Notes under the pieces: generated by a model
The model's database searches: none
Told to the model about the DNA's origin: nothing
Seen by the model: the letters and a program-made list of their open reading frames with translations, nothing else
Source of the DNA: Prorocentrum cordatum
Lineage: Eukaryota; Sar; Dinophyceae; Prorocentrales; Prorocentraceae
Assembly: GCA_963575745.1 (NCBI GenBank)
Contig: CAUYUJ010014594.1
Coordinates: 252,286 to 287,285 of the forward strand
DNA length: 35,000 nucleotides
Direction: 5' to 3'
Shown here: piece by piece, positions 19,441 to 27,603 of the stretch
Layout: each line of letters begins with the position of its first letter
How positions within the stretch are numbered: the stretch's first letter is position 1
Translations under genes and position numbers: made by a program

Positions 19441-19945
19441 CCCCCTCTCCTCCCCCCTCCGCTCGGGGAGCCCGCCTCCCGCAGGGGGGGAGGCGCCTCA
19501 GCAACCTCTTCCGAGTCTCCAGCCCGAACAGGAAGGGGCAGGCCCGCGGCACCGCGACCTGGGGCTCCCGCGGCAGCGGGCGCGCGCCCCGCACCGCCCC
19601 TCCCCATCCCTCTTTCGCGTCCCTCCCCCCCTCTTCTCCTGCCCTCTCCTCCTCGCCCTCCTCCTCGCCCTCCTCTGCCCCCCCCTCCCCCCCCTCCTTG
19701 ACCCTTCAGCTCCTCCGTTCCCCACCGCCCCCTCCCCGCCCTCCACCCAGAACCCCACGGAGACAATCACCCGTCGCTGCCCTCAGCCTCTGGGTCATCT
19801 AACATCTCGCATCGCGCCCGGCGGCGCGCGACTCACGGCCAAATCTCGTCGCACGCTCGCGGGGCCACCTCGGGAAAGGACCGCCGCGCGCCAACCGAGG
19901 GGCGAGTGGTTTCGCGCCGCTGGGGCTGGCCTAGATCCTGGAGGA
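19441..19945. other. C-rich spacer, no recognised gene
   Basis: Pyrimidine-rich, with CTCCTCGCCCTCCTC words at 19640-19690. Open frames exist on both strands without any recognisable domain. Confidence 0.3.
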
Positions 19946-19947
19946 AG

Positions 19948-20050
19948 CGGGGGAGGAGAGGAGGAGGAGGAGGAGGAGGAGGAGGAGGAGGAGGAGGAGG
20001 AGGAGGAGGAGGAAGAGGAGGAGGAGGAGGAGGAGGAGGAGGAGGCGGAG
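19948..20050. repeat. (GGA)n tract
   Basis: About 100 bp of GGA units on the plus strand. Confidence 0.95.
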
Positions 20051-20264
20051 GACTGCAGAACTCTCGATTGGACTCGCGCACCCCCGCGAAGGGGGCAAGA
20101 GGTCCGCGCAGGCCACTAGCGACGACGGCGACGGCGACTGGTGGCCAAGGCGACGACGACACGGCACGACGACCGAACCGACGAAAGCGACGACGACGAG
20201 CAGCAGCTGCCAACGCGGGACGGGCGCAGCGGATGTGGCGCGCCGCCCGCGCCCCATCGGGGGA

Positions 20265-20422
20265 GAAGAAAGAGGAGGATGAGGAGGAGCAGGAAGAGGA
20301 ACAGGAGGAGGAGGAGGAGGCGGAAGAGGAGAGGGGAGGAGGAGGAGGAGGAGGAGGAGGAGGAGGAGGAGGAGGAGGAGGAGGAGGAGGAGGAGGAGGA
20401 GGAGGAGGAGGAGGAGGACCAG
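20265..20422. repeat. (GGA)n tract
   Basis: About 155 bp; the first part is mixed with GAAGAGGAAC words and the second is pure GGA. Confidence 0.95.
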
Positions 20423-20599
20423 TGAAAACCCGATGTTGGAATAAGTCCTCTCTTCACAGGCCCCTACAACGATTCATTTTCACAAGGAACTGCATCGTTG
20501 GAAGACAACCGCTTGAAGACCCTGACACGTGCCAAAATCGGCCGACCCTGTCGGCGTGTGGAAGACGTATCCTGGTCTCGTCATCTTGCGTGGGTCGTC

Positions 20600-21235
20600 G
20601 CCGCCCACGAGATCGTCACGTCGGCTCCAAGAGGGGTGGTCGGCTCCCCTCGGGGGAAGGGAGCTGTCCACGACGCCGCCACGTCGGCTCCAAGAGGGGG
20701 AGAGGTCGACTCTCCCCAGGCTAGGGGAGCGGCCGCGACCCGGAGGGAAGCCAATCTGCTCCCCCCCGGACACGGGGGGGAAGCCAATCTGAGCAACGTC
20801 GTAGCTTACTCGAAGGGAAGCCCCTTCCCTTGTACCCCTTCCCCTCGAGGGGGCGGGGGGGGAGGGGAGGGGTGGGGGGGGGAGGGGGGGGGAACCAGGG
20901 GATACGCTGGGAGGGGGTGCTTCCGGGCGGCCCCCTTCGGGCTAGGGGAGCGGCCGCGACCCGGGGGGAAGCCAATCTGCTCCCCCTGGACACGGGTGGG
21001 AAGCCAATCTGAGCAACGTCGTAGCCTACTCGAAGGGAAGCCCCTTCCCTTGTACCCCTTCCCCCCGACGGGGGGGGACCACCCAGATACGCGGGGGGGA
21101 GGGGGGATCACCCGGGCGGCTCCCTTCGGGGAGGGGGGCGGCCGCGACGCGGAGGGGAGCGGCCGCGACGCGGGGGGGAAGCCAATCTGAGCAACGTCGG
21201 TGTTTACTCGAGGGGGGGGGGTCCCGGAAGGGGTC
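20600..21235. repeat. About 220-bp tandem repeat with nested 65-bp repeat
   Basis: GAGCAACGTCGTAGC begins at 20791 and 21011, with a variant at 21188. Each is preceded by GGGAAGCCAATCT and followed by ACTCGAAGGGAAGCCCCTTC in the first two copies. CGGCCGCGACCCGG and CGGCCGCGACGCGG recur before each unit. Upstream, CACGTCGGCTCCAAGAGGGG occurs near 20617 and 20682. Long G-runs (20840-20895, 21070-21110, 21210-21225) could form quadruplexes. Confidence 0.85.
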
Positions 21236-21539
21236 CCAAGGGGGGTCCCGGGTCAGAATACCAGCTTCCCGGGGCCCATGGCCCGCCATCTCCCTCCCAT
21301 TTCAGTCGAGGGCCGAGGCCTCCAAGGTCGGCGGCACCGGCCGTGAGGCCTCAGCAATATTGTTGTCTGGATTCCAACGCCATGGATCAACCTGACTGTT
21401 TCGTCTTGACGATCTTGAACCGACCATTTCTGAGAATTCAACACCACGAACCAACGTGAATGTTGCACCCTCATTATCCTAAATAATTCCAAAACGTTTG
21501 TTCTGGTACGCTAACCATGGGAACCCGTAGAACGATCAC
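21236..21539. other. Unique-looking spacer
   Basis: Moderate GC, non-repetitive. No convincing open frame and no gene recognised. Confidence 0.35.
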
Positions 21540-21800
21540 AAATTGTACAACCCAATGTGCGCGGCGCTAAAACGAAAACAACACTTTGAAAACCACCAGC
21601 CCTCATTCCGTGAAACTCGTTCACTTTTTGTTTACGAATGCGCGCGGCGCTAAGGCGAGAGCCACATTTCGAAAACGACCCGCTCTCAAGACGTGAAGCT
21701 CGTACAAATGTTTAAAAACTAATGTGCGCCGCGCTAAGGCGAGAGCCACTTTTCGAAAACGGCCCGCCCTCCATCTGTAAGACTGTTGCCAACGTTTAGG
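21540..21800. repeat. 83/84-bp tandem repeat, three copies
   Basis: AATGTGCGCGGCGCTAA begins at 21554, with variants at 21637 and 21721. Units also share GGCGAGAGCCAC and TTTCGAAAACG.CCCGC. 84 bp equals 28 codons, which explains a repeated RAGRFR.VALALA peptide on the minus strand. Confidence 0.85.
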
Positions 21801-21883
21801 CCTCAGGGTCACACTTGGTGAAGTCTCCAGCTAAACGCCCAGACCGCCATAAAAACTGGTCTCGGGGTGCGACAGGGAGACAC

Positions 21884-22100
21884 TATTTTCGGGGAGACGT
21901 AAGACTCGGGTACGGGGACTCGGGTTGGCCCGACAGCGCCCTCATAAAAATGACGAGGCCCAATCTGAAATTTGACGCGAGCTCCCGCTGCCGACATCCC
22001 ACGAAAACTGGACGGTCCAAATCCAGGACGCGCTCGTCAAAAAAACGTAAGCAAACCCGAGTTCCGGCTTACTCGGGTCTTGCGTTTCCCCGATATTTAC
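21884..22100. mobile_element. Inverted-repeat element, family F
   Basis: The left arm, about 46 bp from 21884, contains TCGGGGAGACGTAAGACTCG and later ACTCGGGTT. It is mirrored by the complement of TCGGGGAAACGCAAGACCCG ending at about 22100, which also contains ACTCGGGTT. Interior about 120 bp, no coding capacity recognised. No clear target duplication and no second copy in this window. Confidence 0.6.
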
Positions 22101-22104
22101 AAGG

Positions 22105-22960
22105 AATAGGAATAGAGGAGGGGCCGTCGTGGAGCCCTGTTAGGCCGCCCTGGGGCCCTCCGGGGAGCCCTGGGGCCCGGCCTGAGGCGGTGGACCACCC
22201 CAAAAACATGGAAACACCGTAGGGAGATCACAGCTTGTCGCCTCTGAGGGCGCTCGTCTGGGGCCTCGGGCGCCCACTGAAGCCTGCCCGGGGCCGTCCT
22301 GGCGCTTTCTTAGGGCACCATTGGAGCCACTTGGACCGAAGACCTGAAATTTTGGTTCACGCTCCCCCTCTTGAACAGATTTTGGGGCCGTCTGTAGAGC
22401 CTCTGAGGCCATCTTGAGCGCTCCTGGGGCCAACCTGGAGCCCTGTTAGGCCGACCTGGCGCCTTCTTGGGGCATCATGGGAGCCTCTTGGGCCGAAGAC
22501 CTTAAGTATTGCTTCGTGCTCCCCCTCTTGAGCGTATTTTGGGGCCGTCCGTAAGGCTTCTTAGGCCGTCCTGGACGTTCTTAGAGCTCTGTTAGGCCGT
22601 CCCGGGCCCTCCTGGGGGCCCCTTGGCCAGTCCTGAGGCTGTGTTGGAGGCCTCTTGTGCCGTCTGGGCTTGTCGGAAACTCGCGAAAAGTGGAGGACCC
22701 CAGAAACATTATAAAAAAGCAGAAAGGGAAATCAACCATTGTCGCCTCTCGGGGCACTGGGGACTCGGGCGCCCACTGAAGCCTAGAACTCGAAAGGTTG
22801 GTTCGTGCTCCCCCTCTTGTCTAAGGCCTTTGGGGCAGTCTTGGGCGCCCCTGGGGCCGCCATGGAGCCCAATTAGGCCTTCACGGGGCCCTCCTGTGAG
22901 CCTCTTGGGCCGTCTTGGCGTGCCGGAAACTCGAAACGTGGAGGAACCAAACAACTTGAA
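22105..22960 (-). repeat. AAGACGGCC-type block, inverted, with internal repeats
   Basis: The plus strand shows GGGGCC/CTTGGGCCGTC words, the complement of the other blocks. Three copies of a GCTCCCCCTCTTG motif with GGTTC(A/G)(C/T)-type lead begin at 22354, 22511 and 22800. GGGCGCCCACTGAAGCCT occurs near 22269 and 22769. GCGCCTTCTTGGGGC and related words fill the rest. Plus-strand residues GVPETRNVEEPNNLNKK near 22920 match the GRRKAE..PN.LK spacer peptide of the minus-strand blocks. Confidence 0.72.
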
Positions 22961-23314
22961 CAAGAAAAACTCTTCGGCGCTCTCGGGGTGTAATGGACCA
23001 GTCCAGTACGGCATGTTAGTGTCGTGTCGACCCCTGCGTTGGTTCCCAACATCGCGGGGATCGTTCAACCTTGAACGATCGGCCTTTCCCGAAACGTCAG
23101 GATCTTTCAACATCGACCGATTCTGGATCGCCAGCGGCGTTCAACGTCGAACAAAGGAAGCGGGGTCGCCGCCAGTCGGCACGACGTGACAATGTGTGGG
23201 CAATCTGGGCGCAAACGATGCCACTTTGGGTGCCACGAGGGGGCCCCTGGGGCCCCTGGGGCGGTCGGGTGTACCACTGGCCCTGGTCTCAGGCCCTCCA
23301 GCGGCCTACTCCGG
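22961..23314. other. Spacer containing a strong palindrome
   Basis: Mostly unique. GATCGTTCAA (23059-23068), CC, TTGAACGATC (23071-23080) forms a perfect 10-bp stem with a 2-nt loop. A second partial one, GTTCAACGTCGAAC, lies near 23139. No gene recognised. Confidence 0.5.
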
Positions 23315-23323
23315 GATATGCAG

Positions 23324-23360
<37 letters not shown>

Positions 23361-24159
23361 GATATGTATATATCGATGTGTATGTGTGGCGGTATATGTA
23401 AATGTATATGTGTGTATGTAGATGCGCGCATGTAGATGTATGTGTAGGTGTATATGTATATGTATATGTATGTGTAGGTGTATGTGTATAGGTCGATATA
23501 TCGATGTATATGTGTATGCATGCCTGTACATGAAGACATTCTACGTATGTGCGCAAGTATATGCATATGTGTAAATAGATATGCATATACCTATGTGTAT
23601 GTATACGTTTATGCTGATGTACAGGAAAATGTACAGGACATGCATGTCTACAGGTACATGTATATGTATGTGCAACTATGTGGATGTGTAGATTTATATG
23701 GATATGTATATGTACATATACCGTATATGTAAATGTATATGTCTAGATATGCGTGTATGTATGTGTAAATGTTGATGTATAAGAAAGTGTACATGTATAT
23801 GTATACGTGCCCGTGTATGTCTATGTATGTGTACATGTACTGGTATATGTGTATGTATATGTGTGCACCTGTGGAAGAAGGTGTATAAGGTTGTGTAGGT
23901 GTGCATGGATGTGTATATGTATGTATATTTATGTATATGTGGTTATATGTATGTGTATGCGTATGGATACGGATATGTACATAACATATAAATGTGTGAA
24001 CATAGATGTAGATGCGTGTGTGTATACATGTTGGTACGTGTATGTAGTGTATGTGTATATATAAATGTAGACGTACACGTTCATATACATGCAAATGGTA
24101 AATTCTATGTGGGTATGCTCATATACAGATGTACATGTGTGTATATGTTTGTGTATGTG

Positions 24160-24204
<45 letters not shown>

Positions 24205-24655
24205 TTACAGGCGTATGTGTATGTGTGTATGTGTATGTAGATGGATATGGCTATGCACATGCACATGCATATGTATCTGCACATGTCGACGTGTACGTGT
24301 ATTTGTGTATGTATGCATGCATGCCTGTATGAATGTGTGTCTACATGTATCTATGCATGCATGTATGTTTGTATGTATGTACGTACGTATGTCTCATGTA
24401 GATGTATGTGTGTAAGTACGTACGTACACACGTACGGGCGTACGTGTTTGCGTATGTGTGTATGTATGTATGTATGCAGGCATGTATGTATGTATGTATG
24501 TATGTGGATGAGTATGTATATTTATGTATGTGTATGTCTACACAGTATACACACATATATGGGTATATATTTATACATATGTATGTGTATGTGTGCGCGA
24601 ATACACACATGTAAATATTCTCGGTGTAGATATATACACATATATAGATCTATGA
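23315..24655. repeat. TATG/TATA-rich simple-sequence region, 1.3 kb
   Basis: Almost entirely T, A and G on the plus strand: TGTATATG, GTATGTATG and pure (AT)n runs at about 23336-23360 and 24166-24200. C is rare before about 24240. Open frames give Tyr/Val/Cys/Met or His/Ile/Tyr/Thr peptides of no coding significance. Strong Z-DNA/cruciform potential. Confidence 0.95.
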
Positions 24656-24820
24656 CTATAGACAGTGTCGGAGGACCGCGCGGATTTTCTGCATCGACGG
24701 TAGACCCCCCTCCCTGGCGCGTGGAGCGCGTCAGAGGCTGTGCCGGGGACGTCGCCATGGGGTCACAGGCGCCTGTCCAAGAAAACCGCCTCGAGCTGCT
24801 GAAGTTTATGATGGTCATGG
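24650..24820. mobile_element. Inverted-repeat element, family C, copy 3 (diverged)
   Basis: GGACCGCGCGGATTTTCT (24672 on) and CCTCCCTGGCGCGTGGAGCG match the left half of copies 1 and 2. The right half GGCGCCTGTCCAAGAAAACC is the mirrored end. Outer CTATGAC and CATGAC words continue the inverted symmetry weakly. It lies at the edge of the TATG region. Confidence 0.65.
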
Positions 24821-24825
24821 ATTGG

Positions 24826-25243
24826 CTTCGCTGACGAACATGCATGACACACCCATATATTGGGGGACAGAGGGGGCCATGAGTGCGTGTTGTCGGTCGG
24901 GGGCCCCTGCCCGAACGGGGGCCTCCCCCAGGGTCCGACAAAACACACCTGTGCCCATAGCCCGTCCTCCTCCCTCCGATCCCCCTTCGGGCACAGTCAA
25001 AACTGCTAGCAGGGATGCGCGGTAAAACTCCAAGCCCCTTGGACGCCCGTGCTGCAACTTGCTCGAGCGCGGCGGGTCGTCAAAAATAGTCAAGGATGGA
25101 CCGTGGAGGCAAGGATGCAGTGGCACCCTGGGGCAAGTTGGGAGGATAACAAACATCTTCCCGGGGGAAGAGGATGTTGAGGAGGATGCTGAGAATGGTT
25201 GATGAGGATGATGATCGGGAAGAGGGGGAGGGGTCGTGCGCCA
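24826..25243. other. Unique-looking spacer
   Basis: Mixed sequence with a GATGATGAGGATGATGATCGG-like patch (two halves) near 25200. Inverted words GGGGGCCCCTGCCCG and CGGGGGCCTCCCCC lie near 24900-24930. It would be the 3' flank of the putative exon at 25244-25323. Confidence 0.35.
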
Positions 25244-25323
25244 CTAGCAGCAGCTCGTGTTCTTCTTGGCAGCCGTGACGTCCTTGGCGGAGCGCCGCAG
25301 GATGGGTGAGACGAGTACGAATC
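25244..25323 (-). CDS. Possible 3'-terminal exon ending in -SCC
   Basis: On the minus strand TACTATTTCTCAG precedes 25323 and resembles a 3' splice site. The segment then reads FVLVSPILRRSAKDVTAAKK and ends NTSCC before TAG (plus-strand CTA at 25244-25246). Codons end mostly in G/C. A C-terminal Cys-Cys after a basic tail is typical of Rab-type prenylation sites, but no GTPase motif is visible nearby, so function is unassigned. The splice-like CTCAG/GATT junction sits at the edge of a 74-bp tandem duplication. Confidence 0.28.
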
Positions 25324-25467
25324 CTGAGAAATAGTATGGTATAGCGATACCGCGCTCGCTCTGGCGGGGCCTCCCTGGAGGGGTGGGAGGAGGAATCCTG
25401 AGAAATATTATGGTATAGCGATACCGCCCTCGCTCTGGCGGGGCCTCCCTGGATGGGCGGGAGGAAC
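25320..25467. repeat. 74-bp tandem duplication
   Basis: AATCCTGAGAAATA starts at 25320 and 25394. Both units contain TATGGTATAGCGATACCGC and CTCGCTCTGGCGGGGCCTCC and differ at a few positions. Each unit carries the same minus-strand TTTCTCAG|GATT splice-acceptor-like sequence. Confidence 0.9.
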
Positions 25468-25632
25468 AGGAAAAATGATAATAATGATGATTCATGACAA
25501 GAAGATCCAATCTAAAATTCGTACTGAAGTTCGGCCCCGCCGCTCCCCGCCGCCGACCAAACCTGTCTTGGCCCAGGATAACCAACACTCAGGTATTCGG
25601 GAGGGGATGCTGTATTATCCGTGGCATGCGGC

Positions 25633-25813
25633 TACACGCAAGAGTGACCCTGGGTATGAGTGACCTTTGCTTGGTGCGCGGCTTTTGGGGGGCCGCGGGG
25701 GGGGACCAAACAAAGGCGCGCCAGACGCCGCTGCCGCATCGCGCTCGGCGATCGGGTGACCCCTTGGGGCCCGTACCAAGAGTCACTCTGGCAAACGGTC
25801 ACTCTTACGTGTA
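25633..25813. mobile_element. Inverted-repeat element, family D
   Basis: TACACGCAAGAGTGACC (25633-25649) is mirrored by GGTCACTCTTACGTGTA (25797-25813), 16 of 17 matching. A second inner pair (GAGTGAC near 25658; GTCACTC near 25782) extends the symmetry. A related sequence without a clear right arm occurs at 32348-32490 and shares CGCAAGAGTGACCCTG and CGCATCGCGCTC. No coding capacity; no convincing target duplication. Confidence 0.65.
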
Positions 25814-26054
25814 TCGGGAGCGGCCAAGAGGGGGGGGGTGTCCAAGAGGGGGGGGTGCAAATCATGACCGGCGGCATGTGCGCGGCCCAGCGGGGGGGCC
25901 AGGGACGTAATGAAATAAGAAGAGGCGCCATGAAATCCGAGGAAACATCATGGCCCCCGCCATGATATCCCCACCCTAATCCTCACCCCCCACTTGGCCG
26001 CCCCCGACCTACCCCCCCTTCCGCGCGTGGCTGAAACCACGTGTGAGCCCTACC

Positions 26055-26291
26055 CTTGCAGGTGGGCTTCCTGAAAAACCGCCCGGGGTTCAGAACTTGA
26101 AGGACGTCTGCAGCCGAGCGAAGCCCCGCGGGGGTGTCCGAGGCCCTAGCGTCGATTGGAGCCGCGTCATCACCCTCCTCTTTGCCGCCCCCGAAGGTAA
26201 TCGAATGTCCACATTCGCTCTCCGGGAGGACCGCCCAGGGCGGCAGGGTGCCGGCCACCGTGCTGAGCGGGTCGTCGAGCTGGGCCTGCGC
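26055..26291 (-). CDS. Exon-like segment, strand uncertain, unknown product
   Basis: On the minus strand it reads QLDDPLSTVAGTLPPWAVLP and later AADVLQVLNPGRFFRKPTCK, with mixed, GC-ending codons. It is bounded upstream by GGCGCAG and downstream by AAGGGTAGGG, which could be splice sites. If real, it could belong with the minus-strand segment at 25244-25323. The plus strand is also open here and reads NLKDVCSRAKPRGGVRG, so the direction is not settled. No domain recognised. Confidence 0.22.
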
Positions 26292-26507
26292 CGCGGGAGC
26301 GCCGCGGCGGCCGCCCGCACTTCTAAGCCCCGCCGCCGCCCGCCTCCTCCCCGAGCGCCGCGCGATTCGAGGCCGACAGCTCCGCGCGAGACGAAGGCAG
26401 GGCGAGGGCGAGATCCGACCAGGGTCAATCGAGGTCTCTGAGCTCCCGCGGTTCTGAGGGATGTGTTGGGGGATGGGTTCATGTTCCACCACCGCTACCA
26501 TATGTAG

Positions 26508-26688
26508 GAGGGGGAGGAGAGGGAGGAGGAGGAGGAGGAGGAGGAGGAGGAGGAGGAGGAGGAGGAGGCGGAGGAGGAGGAGGAGGAGGAGGGAGGAGGA
26601 GGGGGAGGAGGAGGAGGAGGAGGAGGAGGAGAGGAGGAAGGAGGAGGAGGGAGGAGGAGGAGGAGGAGGAGGAGGAGGAGGACCTCCT
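26508..26688. repeat. (GGA)n purine tract
   Basis: About 180 bp of GGA units on the plus strand. Near-identical words CATATG flank it (26499 and 26697), with CACCGCTAC and GTAGTAGTGGTGG in inverted relation outside. Confidence 0.93.
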
Positions 26689-27603
26689 CATATTACATAT
26701 GGTAGTAGTGGTGGAAAATGTGCCCATCATGTTTTTTTTCTGCTGCGATTCCTCTGCTACTGTGCTGCAGTTGGCGTTTCGAGGCATGCGTCTGTGAGCA
26801 TCCGCATCCGTTGGCCTGCATCTGTAGTAACAAGCAAGCATACAAAAGCAAAATCACGGAAGTGCGCAGGTCATCAGACCCCTTCGACATCATAACTTCC
26901 CATCCATATGTGTAAACGTGTTCGCCTTGACGGCAAGGCTAAAACACGTGGATGGGCGAGGCTAAGGATCCCCACGGGGCGGACGATGGCGGGAAGGAGG
27001 GAGGGAAGGAGAGAGGGGGGGACGAGTGGAGCAAGCGGTGAAAGCAATGCGAAAATTGGCGCTGAGGCATTGCCTGCGACGACGCGGGCAAATTACCGTC
27101 CTGGATAGGACTCAGGCTCTGCGAAATAACGAGGGAGGGAGGCGAGGGAACAAGAGGGAAGGACGAGGGCGAGGCGAGGGAGGCGAGGCAAGCACGAGAG
27201 CCGACGTGCGGGCGGAGTTGCCCCGCCAAGCCTGCCGGGCGCCAAAGCATTGCTGGCGCGACCTCTTGCTGGAGGCACGGCGAGGGAGAGGAGGCAGAGA
27301 AGCCACAGGCTGAGCACACGGAGCGCTGAACACTCCGGCCCGCACATGTGCAGGGCCCTGCGGGTGAGGCACTGGAGCACCAGACTGGCGGGGCCCAGCC
27401 GCACGCCAGCGTGCCCCCGCGCCCAGCAGGCGCTGCCGCAGGCCCGACGGGCGCTGCACGCGTGGCTCCTCACTGGTAGCGCGGCGCCCCGAGCGGCGCC
27501 CGCGTCTCGCCGTCCTCGAGGCCGTCCACCGCAGAGCCGTCGTGGTGGCCTCCTAGGCGGGAGCGCCAGAGCACGGCGTAGTCGTCGTTGTCGAGGTCGT
27601 CCA
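26689..27603. other. 3' flank of the Pumilio-like gene
   Basis: Mostly unique. It contains GAGGGAGGGAGG-type purine patches at 26990-27030 and 27130-27190. The part at 27472-27660 holds an alternative, better-looking C-terminus for the gene in another frame. No polyadenylation signal or poly(A) relic is evident, but dinoflagellate genes usually lack AATAAA. Confidence 0.4.

Noticed and set aside
23315-24655. Cys/Tyr/Val- or His/Ile-rich frames
   Set aside because: Direct translation of TATG/TGTA simple sequence.
25948-25970. ATCATGG-CCCCCG-CCATGAT-like hairpin
   Set aside because: Only a 7-bp stem, with no T-run, no neighbouring gene end and no second copy; too weak to call a terminator or element.
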